Source: Rosenbergiella nectarea
GTDB lineage: Bacteria; Pseudomonadota; Gammaproteobacteria; Enterobacterales; Enterobacteriaceae
Direction of reading: 5' to 3'
Assembly (NCBI RefSeq): GCF_900111105.1
Contig: NZ_FOGC01000001.1
Span: 486,549 to 550,548, forward strand
DNA length: 64,000 nt
The translations under genes and the position numbers were made by a program. Positions 1-12,731 of the stretch are shown in pieces (the stretch's first letter is position 1; each line of letters opens with the position of its first letter). Under the pieces are notes generated by a model. The model saw nothing but the letters and a program-made list of their open reading frames with translations. It searched no databases and was not told the DNA's origin.

Positions 1-1175
1 ATGCGGTACAGCAAAACATCACCATTCTCCGTAACCGTGTTAACCAATTAGGCGTTTCTGAGCCATTGGTACAGCGTCAAGGTTCGGATCGTATTGTGGT
101 TGAGTTACCAGGGATCCAAGATACCGCGCGTGCTAAAGAGATCCTTGGTGCAACTGCGACACTTGAGTTCCGCTTAGTGAATACCACGGTCGATCCCGCC
201 GCTATCGCAGCAGGACGTGTCCCGGGGGATTCCGAAGTGAAGACCATGCGTGATGGACAACCCGTTGTCCTTTATAAGCGTGTTGTCTTAACCGGTGATC
301 ATATTACCGACTCGACGTCTACTATGGATGAGTACAACCAGCCACAAGTTAACATCTCGCTAGATAGCGCAGGTGGTAACACAATGTCTGATTTCACTCG
401 GAATAATATCGGCAAACCGATGGCAACATTGTTTGTTGAATATAAAGACAGCGGTAAAAAAGATCCAAACGGTCGTGCGATTCTAGCGAAACAAGAAGAA
501 GTCATTAACGTGGCGAATATTCAATCTCGTCTTGCTAATAGCTTCCGCATTACGGGTATTAACAATCCAAATGAAGCGCATCAGCTCTCCTTGCTGTTAC
601 GCGCTGGCGCATTAATCGCGCCGATTCAGATTGTAGAAGAACGCACCATTGGTCCAACCATGGGTCAACAGAATATCCAACAAGGCTTACATGCATGCTT
701 GTGGGGTGTCGCGGTATCGATTCTGTTTATGCTGGTGTTTTATAAGAAATTCGGTGTGATTGCGACCACAGCGCTGATTGCCAACTTAATCTTAATTATC
801 GGGATCATGTCTCTGTTGCCGGGTGCGACCTTGACGATGCCAGGTATTGCCGGGATTGTCTTGACCCTAGCGGTAGCGGTTGATGCCAACGTATTGATTA
901 ATGAAAGGATTAAGGAAGAACTGCGTAACGGGCGGACGGTACAACAGGCGATTCACGAAGGTTATCGTGGTGCGTTCTCCAGTATTGTCGATGCCAACGT
1001 GACAACACTTATTACGGCTATCATTCTCTATGCTGTGGGTACTGGCTCTATTAAAGGGTTTGCGATTACGACAGCGATTGGGGTGGCAACCTCCATGTTT
1101 ACAGCCATTGTAGGAACACGAGCGATTGTGAACCTGCTGTACGGCGGTAAACGTATCAACAAGCTGTCGATTTAA
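1..1175 (+). CDS. secD: Protein translocase subunit SecD, 5'-truncated by window edge
   Basis: Reading frame is open from base 3, so this is the C-terminal ~390 residues of SecD (about 615 in E. coli). SecD works with SecF and YajC in the inner membrane, using the proton motive force to help SecYEG/SecA complete export. Visible are the end of the large periplasmic domain and the C-terminal membrane segments (about 690-1150), including the VAVDAN motif near 873-890, whose Asp is the one tied to proton use in the family. It ends 10 nt before secF, as in the usual secDF operon. Identity is very secure; the start lies outside the window. Confidence 0.97.
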   Translation, partial: AVQQNITILRNRVNQLGVSEPLVQRQGSDRIVVELPGIQDTARAKEILGATATLEFRLVNTTVDPAAIAAGRVPGDSEVKTMRDGQPVVLYKRVVLTGDHITDSTSTMDEYNQPQVNISLDSAGGNTMSDFTRNNIGKPMATLFVEYKDSGKKDPNGRAILAKQEEVINVANIQSRLANSFRITGINNPNEAHQLSLLLRAGALIAPIQIVEERTIGPTMGQQNIQQGLHACLWGVAVSILFMLVFYKKFGVIATTALIANLILIIGIMSLLPGATLTMPGIAGIVLTLAVAVDANVLINERIKEELRNGRTVQQAIHEGYRGAFSSIVDANVTTLITAIILYAVGTGSIKGFAITTAIGVATSMFTAIVGTRAIVNLLYGGKRINKLSI

Positions 1176-1185
1176 GGAGCCTGTT

Positions 1186-2151
1186 GTGGCACAAGAATAT
1201 AGTATAGAACAACTTAACTACGGTCGTAAGGTGCATGATTTCATGCGCTGGGACAAGTTAGCCTTTACCCTGTCAGCGCTATTGTTGATTGCTTCCGCCA
1301 TCATTATGGGGGTGCGTGGCTTTAACTGGGGGCTCGATTTTACTGGCGGAACGGTGATTGAGATTACGCTAGAGAAACCCGGTGAACTGGATGTGATGCG
1401 TACAGCATTACAACATGCCGGCTTTAGCGACCCTCAAGTCCAGAACTTCGGTAGCAGTCGTGAAGTCATGGTGCGTTTGTCTCCTCATGATGGAAACGCG
1501 GGGCAAGAGCTTGGCACTAAAGTTATTAGTGAAATCAACCAAGCAACGCAGCAAACCGCAGTGGTAAAACGTATTGAGTTCGTTGGACCAAGCGTCGGCA
1601 GTGATCTGGCACAGGCAGGCGCGTTAGCGTTGCTGGCGGCATTGATCTGTATCTTGATTTATGTGGGCTTTCGTTTTGAGTGGCGCCTGGCACTGGGGGC
1701 GGTGTTAGCTCTGGCGCACGACGTCATCATTACAATGGGTGTGCTCTCACTGTTCCACATTGAGATTGATTTAACCATCATTGCGTCACTGATGTCGGTG
1801 ATTGGTTACTCGTTAAACGACAGCATCGTGGTTTCTGACCGGATCCGTGAAAACTTCCGTAAGATCCGTCGTGGGTCACCTTACGATATCGTCAATATCT
1901 CTCTTACTCAGACATTGAGTCGGACATTGATGACATCAGCGACGACCTTGGTAGTGGTGTTAATGCTGTTTATCTTTGGTGGTGAGCTGTTACGTGGCTT
2001 CTCACTGACGATGTTAATCGGTGTCACCATCGGTACAGTCTCTTCAATTTACGTCGCCTCAGCGCTGGCGTTAAAACTCGGGATGAAGCGCGAACATATG
2101 TTAGTGCAGAAAGTCGAGAAAGAAGGGGCTGACCAGCCACGTATCCAGTAG
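1186..2151 (+). CDS. secF: Protein translocase subunit SecF
   Basis: 321 residues, close to the 323 of E. coli SecF, starting with GTG behind an AAGGAG site that overlaps the end of secD. It has one N-terminal membrane helix (about residues 25-45), a periplasmic domain opening with the GLDFTGG motif, then five C-terminal helices with the [24 protein letters not shown] segment typical of SecF. It forms the SecDF export booster with the upstream gene. It is followed by a bidirectional terminator and convergent leuD. In E. coli secDF sits with tgt and yajC far from leu, so this neighbourhood reflects a rearrangement. Confidence 0.97.
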   Translation: MAQEYSIEQLNYGRKVHDFMRWDKLAFTLSALLLIASAIIMGVRGFNWGLDFTGGTVIEITLEKPGELDVMRTALQHAGFSDPQVQNFGSSREVMVRLSPHDGNAGQELGTKVISEINQATQQTAVVKRIEFVGPSVGSDLAQAGALALLAALICILIYVGFRFEWRLALGAVLALAHDVIITMGVLSLFHIEIDLTIIASLMSVIGYSLNDSIVVSDRIRENFRKIRRGSPYDIVNISLTQTLSRTLMTSATTLVVVLMLFIFGGELLRGFSLTMLIGVTIGTVSSIYVASALALKLGMKREHMLVQKVEKEGADQPRIQ

Positions 2152-2166
2152 AAATAACGGGTATTA

Positions 2167-2195
2167 AAAAGGGACATGAAAATGTCCCTTTTTTT
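2167..2195. terminator. Bidirectional intrinsic terminator between secF and leuD
   Basis: An 11-bp stem (AAAAGGGACAT against its complement) closes a GAAA loop. A-rich sequence lies on the left and a T run on the right, so it can end both secF transcripts (+) and leuABCD transcripts (-). Confidence 0.9.
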
Positions 2196-2214
2196 ATGCT
2201 AAACGCTGAGAGAA

Positions 2215-2820
2215 TTACTGGAGAAAAGCGGGCTGCTTCGCTTCATAAGCCCCGATCGATGCTTCATGCTGCAGCGTAAGGCCAATGCTATCTAGGCCAT
2301 TTAACATACAGTGGCGACGGAAGCTATCCAGTTCGAAAGTATAGGTTTTCTCGCCTGCCTGAATGGTCATCGCTTCTAAATCAACGGTGAAATTGATCCC
2401 TGGATGTTGCTCAACCCGTTGGAACAGCTCGTCGATCTGCGCTTCACTTAATTTGACTAACAGCAGTTGGTTATTAAAGCTATTACTGTAGAAAATATCG
2501 GCGAAAGAGGGCGCTATGACGACACGAAAACCAAAGTCGGTTAAGGCCCACGGTGCATGCTCGCGCGACGAGCCACAACCGAAGTTTTCACGGGTCAGTA
2601 GAATACTGGTACCCTGATATAGCGGTTTATTCAGGACGAAATCCGGATTAGGGATTTTACCCGCATCATCGATAAAGCGCCAATCGTTAAAAAGATGCTG
2701 ACCAAACCCCGTACGAGTGACTTTCTGTAGAAACTGTTTTGGGATGATCGCATCAGTATCGACATTGGCCGCGTCTAATGGCGCAACCAGACCAGTGTGT
2801 TGGGTAAATTTAATTGCCAT
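2215..2820 (-). CDS. leuD: 3-isopropylmalate dehydratase small subunit
   Basis: 201 residues, the normal length for LeuD. With LeuC it isomerises 2-isopropylmalate to 3-isopropylmalate in leucine synthesis. It is the swivel domain of the aconitase superfamily: it shows [12 protein letters not shown] near residue 20 and the [14 protein letters not shown] motif near residue 75, which supply substrate contacts. Last gene of the leuABCD operon, 11 nt after leuC; transcription ends at the hairpin shared with secF. Confidence 0.98.
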   Translation of the reverse strand: MAIKFTQHTGLVAPLDAANVDTDAIIPKQFLQKVTRTGFGQHLFNDWRFIDDAGKIPNPDFVLNKPLYQGTSILLTRENFGCGSSREHAPWALTDFGFRVVIAPSFADIFYSNSFNNQLLLVKLSEAQIDELFQRVEQHPGINFTVDLEAMTIQAGEKTYTFELDSFRRHCMLNGLDSIGLTLQHEASIGAYEAKQPAFLQ

Positions 2821-2831
2821 GATGCAGATCC

Positions 2832-4232
2832 TCAGTTCAAGGTACGGATATCAGTGAAGCGACCGGTAACGGCAGCAGCAGCAGCCATGGCGGGACTGAC
2901 TAAGTGAGTCCGTCCACCACGTCCTTGACGCCCTTCAAAGTTACGGTTACTGGTCGATGCACAACGCTCCCCTGCATTGAGGCGGTCGTTGTTCATGGCT
3001 AAACACATCGAGCAACCAGGTAACCGCCATTCGAAACCCGCTTCTAAGAAGATTTTATCTAAGCCTTCTTCTTCGGCTTGAGCTTTAACAGGACCAGATC
3101 CCGGCACCACCATGGCCACGATACCCGGCGCCACTTTACGCCCTTTGGCAATCGCTGCCGCGGCACGTAAATCTTCAATTCGCGAGTTAGTACAAGAACC
3201 GATAAAGACCTTATCGATCGCAACATCAGTTAAACGGATGCCACCTTCTAGTCCCATATAGGCCAGCGCTTTCTCCGCCGAAGCGCGTTCGACAGGGTCA
3301 CTAAACTCTTCTGGACGCGGGATAGGCTGGTCAACAGCAATTACCTGTCCTGGATTGGTGCCCCAGGTGACTTGTGGGGCGATCTCTGCGGCATCCAATG
3401 TGACGACACAGTCGAACTCTGCATTATCGTCAGACTTTAAGGTTTTCCAGTAAGCAACGGCGTTATCCCACTGTTCGCCTTTCGGCGAAAATTGACGGCC
3501 TTTTAAGTATTCAAAGGTGGTGTCATCTGGTGCGACTAAGCCGGCCTTGGCGCCTAACTCAATAGCCATATTACACAGGGTCATGCGGCCTTCCATACTT
3601 AACACTTCGATCGCCGCACCACAGAATTCCACGACATATCCGGTGCCTCCGGCGCTGCCGGTTTTACCGATGATCGCCAAGACAATGTCTTTTGCTGAGA
3701 TACCGCCAATGGCAGAGCCGGTCACCTCGATTTTCATGGTTTTTGCCCGGCCTTGTTTCAAGGTTTGGGTCGCCATCACGTGTTCAACTTCTGAAGTCCC
3801 AATACCGAATGCCAAGGCACCAAAGGCCCCGTGGGTGGCGGTATGAGAGTCACCACAGACAATGGTCATACCTGGCAAAGTAATGCCTTGTTCTGGCCCG
3901 ATAACATGAACAATCCCCTGAAATGGGTGGTTTAAGTCATACAGACTTACTCCAAACTCGGCACAGTTTTTGATCAGTTCTTGCATCTGGATACGCGCCA
4001 TCTCACCGGACGCGTTGATATCCCGAGTCTCTGTCGAGACATTATGGTCCATCGTAGCAAAGGTTTTCGATGGCTGACGTAATTGACGGCCATGCGCACG
4101 AAGACCATCAAAGGCTTGTGGTGAGGTCACCTCATGAACTAAGTGACGGTCAATGTACAGGATAGGCGTCTCTTGTGGCGCCTCGTGAACGACATGTGCA
4201 TCAAATAACTTCTGGTATAAGGTTTTGCTCAT
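2832..4232 (-). CDS. leuC: 3-isopropylmalate dehydratase large subunit
   Basis: 466 residues from the ATG at 4232, exactly the E. coli length. The frame is open for 25 codons further upstream, but that lies inside leuB, and a GAGGAAAA site sits just before 4232. The three cysteines that hold the 4Fe-4S cluster are visible in GSCTNSR and in [10 protein letters not shown]. Catalyses the second step of leucine synthesis together with LeuD. The start is 4 nt after the leuB stop, suggesting translational coupling. Confidence 0.97.
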   Translation of the reverse strand: MSKTLYQKLFDAHVVHEAPQETPILYIDRHLVHEVTSPQAFDGLRAHGRQLRQPSKTFATMDHNVSTETRDINASGEMARIQMQELIKNCAEFGVSLYDLNHPFQGIVHVIGPEQGITLPGMTIVCGDSHTATHGAFGALAFGIGTSEVEHVMATQTLKQGRAKTMKIEVTGSAIGGISAKDIVLAIIGKTGSAGGTGYVVEFCGAAIEVLSMEGRMTLCNMAIELGAKAGLVAPDDTTFEYLKGRQFSPKGEQWDNAVAYWKTLKSDDNAEFDCVVTLDAAEIAPQVTWGTNPGQVIAVDQPIPRPEEFSDPVERASAEKALAYMGLEGGIRLTDVAIDKVFIGSCTNSRIEDLRAAAAIAKGRKVAPGIVAMVVPGSGPVKAQAEEEGLDKIFLEAGFEWRLPGCSMCLAMNNDRLNAGERCASTSNRNFEGRQGRGGRTHLVSPAMAAAAAVTGRFTDIRTLN

Positions 4233-4236
4233 TTTA

Positions 4237-6896
<2,660 letters not shown>

Positions 6897-6939
6897 AATT
6901 TGCTTCCTTAAATGCTTATATTTGATGGCCTTAGCGCAT

Positions 6940-6971
6940 AAAAAAACCCGCGCTGTTCGGCGCGGGTTTTT
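6940..6971 (-). terminator. leu operon attenuator (intrinsic terminator)
   Basis: On the minus strand, AAAAACCCGCGC and GCGCGGGTTTTT form a 12-bp hairpin with a 6-nt loop followed by a T run. It lies between the leader peptide stop (6994) and leuA. Its 5' arm (AACCCGCGC, 6968-6960) can also pair, with one bulged C, to GCGCGGTT inside the leader gene (7024-7017). That pairing would form an antiterminator when a ribosome stalls at the leucine codons just upstream. Confidence 0.9.
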
Positions 6972-6993
6972 CAGTTCTTTCAGGCTTTAATCT

Positions 6994-7074
6994 TTATTCG
7001 TTTTCGCCCACAGAACAACCGCGCTGATATTTAGCGAGGAGGAGGAGTTCTGTGAGTGCAGTGAAACGGATCAT
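6994..7074 (-). CDS. leuL: leu operon leader peptide
   Basis: A 26-codon frame beginning MIRFTALTELLLLAK and ending GENE. It has five leucines, four consecutive (7047-7036), all CTC. It holds the position of E. coli leuL, upstream of the attenuator and downstream of the leu promoter, so its translation should sense charged tRNA-Leu. The ribosome site is weak. The peptide sequence differs from E. coli apart from the Leu run, as expected for a leader whose function is only codon demand. E. coli, from memory, uses CUA codons here; this genome uses CUC. Confidence 0.88.
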   Translation of the reverse strand: MIRFTALTELLLLAKYQRGCSVGENE

Positions 7075-7107
7075 TATTGAAGCCTATAGAATCTGTGTGT
7101 CCTTATA

Positions 7108-7136
7108 TTGGTACGTGAATTGGCGGGGCATGTCAA
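7108..7136 (-). promoter_or_regulatory. leu operon promoter
   Basis: A perfect -35 hexamer TTGACA is present on the minus strand at 7136-7131. A weak -10 (TACCAA after 17 nt, or overlapping ACCAAT/CAATAT) follows, about 35-40 nt upstream of the leuL start. The -35 is clear; the exact -10 is uncertain. Confidence 0.6.
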
Positions 7137-7655
7137 CGAAAAATTAATCACGTCGTGAATAGGCGAGCCCCCGTTAAGCGATCGGAAGGTCAGATTTTTG
7201 TCAGTAATTTTAAGTTAATGATTTTTATATATTAATTCCATATAAATGATTTTCTGATAGATGATTATTCTGCGTTGATGTTCATGCGTGGGGATTTAGT
7301 TTGCCGTAATAATCTTATGCGATATTGCTGACTTGAAATAATTCCAGATATCTCTACTGAGGTATTTTCTTTATTTTCCGGCGAGTGACGTGTATCAAAC
7401 TATATCTGAGTAGGTGTTTAGTTTTTTTATTAGGTTGATGATTCAAATGTCAGAATAATTCTCTATTCATTTCATCGGAGAATTTTTTTCACTTATTTTC
7501 CCTGCCGGGAAGTTAAGCGGTATGTTAACGTAAGAAACTTCCCGCTCAGTAAAACATAAAATGATCGACCCTTTAGGGGAGCGGGAGTGACAAGCGTAGA
7601 TTTTCTTATCACTGAGAAAGTAATCAGTTGTATGAGTGTGAAGCCGGAGGCAGTA
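7137..7655. other. Intergenic region between leu promoter and ilvI (no leuO)
   Basis: About 520 nt of AT-rich DNA without a credible gene. E. coli carries leuO here; I could not find any LeuO-like reading frame or remnant. The stretch 7200-7500 is very AT-rich and would suit Lrp/H-NS-type binding, which is how ilvIH is controlled in E. coli, but no individual site can be assigned by eye. The last part holds the competing hairpins listed separately. An open frame from 7587 leads into ilvI but is probably untranslated leader. Confidence 0.6.
7506..7588 (+). promoter_or_regulatory. Competing inverted repeats in the ilvI leader
   Basis: Three complementary arms lie 70-150 nt before the ilvI start. 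Arm 1 CGGGAAGTT (7506-7514) pairs perfectly with arm 2 AACTTCCCG (7536-7544). Arm 2 extended, ACTTCCCGCTC (7537-7547), also pairs with arm 3 GAGCGGGAGT (7579-7588), with one bulged T. The two hairpins exclude each other. No T run follows arm 3, so neither is a plain intrinsic terminator. A regulatory role is inference. Confidence 0.45.
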
Positions 7656-9380
7656 ATGCAGATGTTGTCAGGAGCAGAAATGGTCATTCAGTCACTGATT
7701 GATCAAGGCGTAAAACAGGTGTTCGGTTATCCCGGTGGAGCGGTACTGGATATTTATGATGCGATTCAAACGGTGGGTGGCGTCGACCATATATTAGTGC
7801 GTCATGAACAAGCAGCGGTGCATATGGCTGATGCCGTGGCACGTGCAACAGGCGAACCTGGGGTAGTATTAGTCACATCTGGACCTGGCGCAACCAATGC
7901 TATCACGGGAATTGCGACGGCATACATGGATTCCATCCCAATGGTTGTCCTCTCCGGACAGGTTGCTTCTTCCTTAATCGGCAGCGATGCGTTTCAAGAG
8001 TGCGATATGATTGGTATCTCAAGACCCATCGTTAAACACAGTTTTCTTGTCAAACGCACCGAAGATATTCCTGAGATGATCAAGAAAGCGTTCTGGCTTG
8101 CCTCAACCGGTCGTCCGGGGCCAGTGGTCATTGATCTGCCTAAAGACATTCTTAATCCTGCGGTGAAATTACCGTATCACTGGCCAGAAAGCGTGAGTTT
8201 ACGCTCTTATAATCCAACGGTACAAGGGCATAAGGGGCAGATCAAACGTGCGCTGAGCACGCTGCTGGCGGCGAAGCAGGCCGTGATCTATGCTGGTGGC
8301 GGCGTGATTACGGCCAACGCCGAATCCGCTTTGAAAACTGTGGCGGAAACACTGCAATTACCGGTTACCACAACATTAATGGGGTTAGGCTGTTTCCCTG
8401 GGACGCACCCGCAAAGCGTTGGCATGTTGGGAATGCACGGTACCTACGAAGCCAATATGACCATGCACAATGCAGACGTCATTTTCGCGGTAGGGGTACG
8501 TTTCGATGATCGGACGACCAATAACATTGCAAAGTACTGCCCAGATGCCACGGTAATCCATATCGATATTGATCCGGCGTCTATTTCGAAAACCGTCAAT
8601 GCGGATGTTCCTGTCGTGGGCGATGCGCGTCAGGTGTTAGAACAGATGGTCGAATTACTCGATAAAACACCGCCTCCTTCTGCGACATTAAGTGCCGAAT
8701 GGTGGGCGAAGATCGACCAGTGGCGTGCGCGTGATTGTCTGGCTTACTCCACTGAAGGTGAAAAAATTAAACCGCAAGCGGCTATCCGCACATTGTGGAA
8801 GCTGACCAAAGGGCAGGCTTATGTCGCGTCCGACGTGGGACAACACCAAATGTTCACGGCGTTACATTATCCTTTCGACCAATCACGGCGTTGGATCAAC
8901 TCCGGTGGCCTCGGCACGATGGGGTTTGGCTTACCTGCGGCGTTGGGTGTGAAGTTGTGCTTACCTGGAGAGACGGTCGTCTGTGTAACGGGTGATGGGA
9001 GTATTCAAATGAATATTCAGGAATTATCGACCGCGTTACAGTACGGATTACCTGTTTTAGTACTGAACCTTAATAACCGTTATTTGGGTATGGTAAAGCA
9101 GTGGCAAGACATGATCTACTCGGGGCGTCACTCACATTCTTACATGGAATCTCTACCGAACTTCGTCAAAATAGCAGAAGCTTACGGCCATGTAGGGATC
9201 GCGATTACCTCACCGGATGAATTGGAAGCTAAACTTCAACAGGCGCTGGACTTGGTGGCAGAAGGCCGTTTGGTCTTTGTCGATGTGATGGTTGATGGCA
9301 GTGAGCACGTTTACCCGATGTTGGTACGCGGAGCTGGGATGAATGAGATGTGGTTAAGCAAGACGGAAAGGAGTGAATAA
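7656..9380 (+). CDS. ilvI: Acetolactate synthase III, large (catalytic) subunit
   Basis: 574 residues from the ATG at 7656, matching E. coli IlvI; GGAGG lies 5 nt before this ATG, while in-frame starts at 7587 and 7632 lack such a site. ThDP-dependent enzyme making acetolactate or acetohydroxybutyrate for valine, leucine and isoleucine. Visible: the catalytic Glu region [12 protein letters not shown] near residue 48, the FAD/POX-type middle domain, and the ThDP/Mg motif GDGSIQMN...NLNN near residue 445. It overlaps ilvH by one base (TAATG), so the two subunits are probably coupled. Confidence 0.97.
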   Translation: MQMLSGAEMVIQSLIDQGVKQVFGYPGGAVLDIYDAIQTVGGVDHILVRHEQAAVHMADAVARATGEPGVVLVTSGPGATNAITGIATAYMDSIPMVVLSGQVASSLIGSDAFQECDMIGISRPIVKHSFLVKRTEDIPEMIKKAFWLASTGRPGPVVIDLPKDILNPAVKLPYHWPESVSLRSYNPTVQGHKGQIKRALSTLLAAKQAVIYAGGGVITANAESALKTVAETLQLPVTTTLMGLGCFPGTHPQSVGMLGMHGTYEANMTMHNADVIFAVGVRFDDRTTNNIAKYCPDATVIHIDIDPASISKTVNADVPVVGDARQVLEQMVELLDKTPPPSATLSAEWWAKIDQWRARDCLAYSTEGEKIKPQAAIRTLWKLTKGQAYVASDVGQHQMFTALHYPFDQSRRWINSGGLGTMGFGLPAALGVKLCLPGETVVCVTGDGSIQMNIQELSTALQYGLPVLVLNLNNRYLGMVKQWQDMIYSGRHSHSYMESLPNFVKIAEAYGHVGIAITSPDELEAKLQQALDLVAEGRLVFVDVMVDGSEHVYPMLVRGAGMNEMWLSKTERSE

Positions 9381-9871
9381 TGCGCCGGATATTATCAGTA
9401 TTACTGGAAAATGAGTCTGGGGCGTTATCGAGAGTGGTCGGCCTCTTCTCTCAGCGTGGCTATAACATCGAAAGCCTAGCCGTGGCGCCTACCGAAGATC
9501 CTACGCTATCGCGTATTACGATCCAAACCATCGGTGATGAGAAAGTGTTGGAGCAGATCGAGAAGCAGCTCCATAAATTAGTCGATGTATTGCGAGTCAA
9601 TGAGCTAGGGCAGTCGGCTTTCGTCGAACGTGAAGTGATGCTCGTCAAGATTATCGCTGAAGGCACTGCACGCGAAGAGATCAAACGTTGTGCAGATATT
9701 TTCCGTGGCCAAATTGTCGATGTCAGTCCTCGTTTCTATACCGTGCAGTTAGTGGGGAGTGCAGAAAAACTGGACGCTTTCTTAACCGCGGTGCGTGCCG
9801 TGACCGAGATTGCAGAAGTGGTGCGATCAGGCGTTATCGGAATTTCTCGCGGAGATAAAACCCTTAATTAA
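9380..9871 (+). CDS. ilvH: Acetolactate synthase III, small (regulatory) subunit
   Basis: 163 residues, identical in length to E. coli IlvH. The N-terminal ACT domain (residues ~3-77, opening [20 protein letters not shown]) binds valine and gives feedback inhibition in this family; the C-terminal domain activates the large subunit. The start codon overlaps the ilvI stop. A strong hairpin follows at 9880-9908. Confidence 0.98.
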   Translation: MRRILSVLLENESGALSRVVGLFSQRGYNIESLAVAPTEDPTLSRITIQTIGDEKVLEQIEKQLHKLVDVLRVNELGQSAFVEREVMLVKIIAEGTAREEIKRCADIFRGQIVDVSPRFYTVQLVGSAEKLDAFLTAVRAVTEIAEVVRSGVIGISRGDKTLN

Positions 9872-9879
9872 TCCTCGCT

Positions 9880-9908
9880 AAGGGAAAGACTTATGACGTC
9901 TTTCCCTT
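9880..9908 (+). terminator. Hairpin after ilvIH
   Basis: A perfect 11-bp inverted repeat (AAGGGAAAGAC / GTCTTTCCCTT) with a 7-nt loop starts 8 nt after the ilvH stop. The T content is inside the descending arm and no long T run follows, so it is a probable but imperfect intrinsic terminator. Confidence 0.65.
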
Positions 9909-10001
9909 TCACACCTGTTGCCTGTTACTGACTGGATAAGGTATATAGTCTTAGGGCCTCAATACGAGACGCCTAAGTGGGTAGTGAAGAGCGAGGGTAG
10001 G

Positions 10002-11018
10002 GTGAAACTAGACGAAATTGCACGACTGGCCGGGGTTTCCAGAACCACCGCTAGCTACGTTATTAACGGTAAGGCTAAGCAGTACCGAGTCAGCGAGAAG
10101 ACCGTTGAAAAAGTCATGGCAGTTGTGCGGCAGCATAACTATCACCCTAACGCGGTGGCAGCGGGTCTACGAGCAGGCAAAACGCGCTCCATCGGTCTGG
10201 TTATTCCTGATCTTGAAAATACCAGTTATACCCGTATTGCGAAACATCTTGAACGTCAAGCTCGCCAACAAGGCTACCAATTGCTCATTGCGTGTTCGGA
10301 AGATCAACCTGATAACGAAATGCGCTGTATCGAACATTTGTTACAACGTAAGATCGACGCCCTTATCGTGTCAACCTCACTCCCCGCCCAGCATCCCTTT
10401 TATCAACATTGCGCAGAACGTCAGCTACCCGTTATCGCTCTGGACCGACCTTTGGACCAGCGGTTGTTTAGCAGCGTAGTGGGGGCGGACCGTGAAGATG
10501 CGTTTGCGCTGGCTGAGGCACAACGTCAGCAGTCGATCGATAACATTCTTTTCTTTGGCGCGCTTCCTGAGCTTTCGGTGAGTTTTCTGCGTGAGCAAGG
10601 TTTTCGTGAGGCTTGGCTTGATGACGAGCGACAACCGCAATTTTTATACAGTGACAGCTTTGACCGTCAGCATGCGGCGCGACAATTTACGACCTACCTG
10701 CAGCAGAATAGCTTGCCTGGCGCGATATTCACCACGTCATTTGCCTTACTTCAGGGGGTAATGGATGCTTGTTTGTCTACCTTAGGCGAGCTGCCCTCGA
10801 CCTTATCGATCGCGACCTTCGGAGATCATGAACTATTAGACTTTCTTGCTTGCCCCGTGCTTTCGGCAGGCCAGCGTCACCAAGATATTGCTGAGTGTGT
10901 GTTGGCGTTAGTATTGAAAACCCTCGAGCAAAGCGATCTTCCGGAATTGGGGATTACCATTATTCGCCGGCATCTACATGCTCGCGGAGCATTAGTCCGT
11001 AAAACGCATTCGCAGTGA
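10002..11018 (+). CDS. cra: Catabolite repressor/activator Cra (FruR)
   Basis: 338 residues from the GTG at 10002, giving [21 protein letters not shown]. coli cra also starts with GTG at this point, so the longer in-frame start at 9918 is not used. LacI-family regulator that senses fructose phosphates and switches between glycolysis and gluconeogenesis. Helix-turn-helix at residues 3-24, hinge near residue 50, periplasmic-binding-like ligand domain from about residue 60 ([16 protein letters not shown]). It keeps its place between ilvIH and mraZ and appears to be monocistronic. Confidence 0.97.
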   Translation: MKLDEIARLAGVSRTTASYVINGKAKQYRVSEKTVEKVMAVVRQHNYHPNAVAAGLRAGKTRSIGLVIPDLENTSYTRIAKHLERQARQQGYQLLIACSEDQPDNEMRCIEHLLQRKIDALIVSTSLPAQHPFYQHCAERQLPVIALDRPLDQRLFSSVVGADREDAFALAEAQRQQSIDNILFFGALPELSVSFLREQGFREAWLDDERQPQFLYSDSFDRQHAARQFTTYLQQNSLPGAIFTTSFALLQGVMDACLSTLGELPSTLSIATFGDHELLDFLACPVLSAGQRHQDIAECVLALVLKTLEQSDLPELGITIIRRHLHARGALVRKTHSQ

Positions 11019-11240
11019 ATCGCCGCTTAATGGTTAGAATTATTGTATAATCATCCCCGAAGTGTTTTAGATCCTAGTGATTTACAAAGTATCTATTCAA
11101 ATATGGATTATTCCGTATCAGTGGCGCGTCTTCCTGTAAAAATCATTGAGTTAGCTAAATCCCCTCCTACTAATACGATTTTTCACTATAAAAAAAGCTA
11201 GAAATAACAGGAAATATTCCGCGGCAATAGTTAAAGCCGC

Positions 11241-11270
11241 TTGACAAGCTTTTCCTCCGCTCCGTAAACT
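11241..11270 (+). promoter_or_regulatory. mra (dcw cluster) promoter
   Basis: -35 TTGACA at 11241-11246, 18-nt spacer, -10 TAAACT at 11265-11270, directly before the MraZ repeats. This resembles the E. coli Pmra promoter in position and, as I recall it, in sequence. It would drive the tightly spaced mraZ-to-ftsZ gene series. Confidence 0.75.
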
Positions 11271-11276
11271 CGCTTT

Positions 11277-11301
11277 GTGGGAAAATGTGGGGCAAAGTGG
11301 T
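11277..11301 (+). promoter_or_regulatory. MraZ operator: three GTGGG-type repeats
   Basis: GTGGG at 11277 and 11287, and GTGGT at 11297, are spaced exactly 10 nt apart, one helical turn. They begin about 7 nt after the -10 box. This is the known arrangement of MraZ sites (TGGGN repeats) that let MraZ repress its own operon. The third repeat carries T in place of the last G. Confidence 0.8.
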
Positions 11302-11328
11302 GTTTTTTTCCAAAGATAAGGGCATATC

Positions 11329-11787
11329 ATGTTCCGTGGGGCCAACCCTGTAAATTTAGACAGTAAAGGAAGGTTTGCGATGCCAGTGCGCTATCGTGAG
11401 CAACTTTATGCACTGTCTGAAGGGAATATGGTTTGCACGATTGATATTCACCAACCTTGTTTACTGCTCTATCCATTGCCGGAATGGGAGCGGATTGAGC
11501 GTAAATTAGCGAATTTATCATCGATGAATCCAGCCGAACGTCGTATACAGCGGTTACTGCTGGGACATGCGACGGAAGGGCAGCTTGATACTGCGGGACG
11601 ACTGCTTTTAACGGCCCCTTTACGTACCCACGCCACTTTAACTAAACACATTATGTTGGTCGGCCAATACAATAAATTTGAGCTTTGGGACGAACAGACT
11701 TGGTATGACCAAGTCAAGCAAGACATTAAGGCTGAGCAACATGCTCAGGGTGTATTATCTGAGCGTTTGCAGGACTTATCGTTATAA
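11329..11787 (+). CDS. mraZ: Transcriptional regulator MraZ
   Basis: 152 residues, full length. First gene of the division and cell-wall cluster; a DNA-binding protein with two SpoVT/AbrB-type domains (about residues 5-52 and 81-124) that assembles as a ring and represses the cluster promoter. Start [15 protein letters not shown] follows an AAGGG site. It overlaps rsmH by one base (TAATG). The repeats it binds lie just upstream at 11277-11301. Confidence 0.97.
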   Translation: MFRGANPVNLDSKGRFAMPVRYREQLYALSEGNMVCTIDIHQPCLLLYPLPEWERIERKLANLSSMNPAERRIQRLLLGHATEGQLDTAGRLLLTAPLRTHATLTKHIMLVGQYNKFELWDEQTWYDQVKQDIKAEQHAQGVLSERLQDLSL

Positions 11788-12731
11788 TGATGTCTGACAA
11801 TTTTAAACATACAACCGTACTGCTCGATGACGCCGTCGACGGGCTAAATATTCAGCCAGAAGGTATCTATATTGATGGTACCTTTGGTCGGGGAGGACAC
11901 TCCCGATTAATCCTCTCTCAGTTGGGCGAAAAGGGTCGCTTGATCGCGATTGATCGTGATCCACAAGCCATCGCTGCAGCGGAACAAATCGATGACCCGC
12001 GTTTTTCAATTATTCACGGCCCTTTCTCACAGCTAGGTGACTACGTAGAGTCTTTAGGTTTAGTGGGTAAAATTGACGGGATTTTGCTTGATCTCGGCGT
12101 CTCTTCTCCGCAACTCGACGACGCTGAACGTGGATTTTCCTTTATGCGAGATGGACCTCTGGATATGCGGATGGACCCTTCACAGGGAGAGTCTGCGGCG
12201 CAATGGTTAATGCGTGCTGCAGAGGAAGATATTGCCTTTGTGATCAAAACTTATGGTGAAGAGAAATTCGGTAAACGTATTGCACGTGCCATCGTGGAGC
12301 GTAACCGCTTAGCGCCGATGACGCGAACCAAAGAGTTAGCCGAGGTAATTGCTGCGGCCATGCCGGTAAAAGACAAGCATAAGCATCCCGCGACCCGCAG
12401 TTTCCAAGCGATTCGTATCTGGATTAATAGCGAGTTAGAAGAGATCGAACGCGCCTTAGCGTCTTCTATCAAGGCGTTAGCGCCACAAGGACGACTATCG
12501 ATTATTAGTTTCCACTCTCTCGAAGACCGTCTGGTGAAGCGTTTTATGCGCACCCATAGTCGCGGTGTACAAGTTCCTGCGGGAGTGCCTATGACTGAGG
12601 CACAAATACGGGCGCTGGGGGGAAGAGAACTTCGCTCCTTAGGTAAATCGGTACCAGGCCCGGCAGAAGTCGCCGAAAATCCTCGTGCGCGCAGCTCGGT
12701 TTTACGCATCGCAGAAAGGAGTGAAGCGTGA
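11787..12731 (+). CDS. rsmH: 16S rRNA m4C1402 methyltransferase RsmH
   Basis: 314 residues. Methylates N4 of C1402 in 16S rRNA using S-adenosylmethionine. The SAM-binding motif [10 protein letters not shown] is at residues ~31-40, with the conserved [20 protein letters not shown] near residue 105 and [10 protein letters not shown] near residue 238. Begins with ATGATG at 11787, overlapping mraZ; the second ATG is equally possible. Overlaps ftsL by four bases at its end. Confidence 0.97.
   Translation: MMSDNFKHTTVLLDDAVDGLNIQPEGIYIDGTFGRGGHSRLILSQLGEKGRLIAIDRDPQAIAAAEQIDDPRFSIIHGPFSQLGDYVESLGLVGKIDGILLDLGVSSPQLDDAERGFSFMRDGPLDMRMDPSQGESAAQWLMRAAEEDIAFVIKTYGEEKFGKRIARAIVERNRLAPMTRTKELAEVIAAAMPVKDKHKHPATRSFQAIRIWINSELEEIERALASSIKALAPQGRLSIISFHSLEDRLVKRFMRTHSRGVQVPAGVPMTEAQIRALGGRELRSLGKSVPGPAEVAENPRARSSVLRIAERSEA

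Larger units (their letters stand above)
11019..11328 (+). other. Intergenic region cra-mraZ with the division-cluster promoter
   Basis: 310 nt without a gene. The left part is AT-rich and holds a TTGTATAAT stretch near 11042 of unknown meaning. A short inverted repeat GCGGC/GCCGC (11221-11240) precedes the mra promoter. The right end carries the promoter and MraZ operator listed separately. No cra terminator with a T run was recognised. Confidence 0.6.

Noticed and set aside
8795..8995. Plus-strand frame inside ilvI as a nested gene
   Set aside because: Shadow frame of a conserved gene, no start signal, no recognised product.
11151..11345. Minus-strand frame of 64 codons before mraZ
   Set aside because: Covers the mra promoter and MraZ operator and has no homology I recognise.
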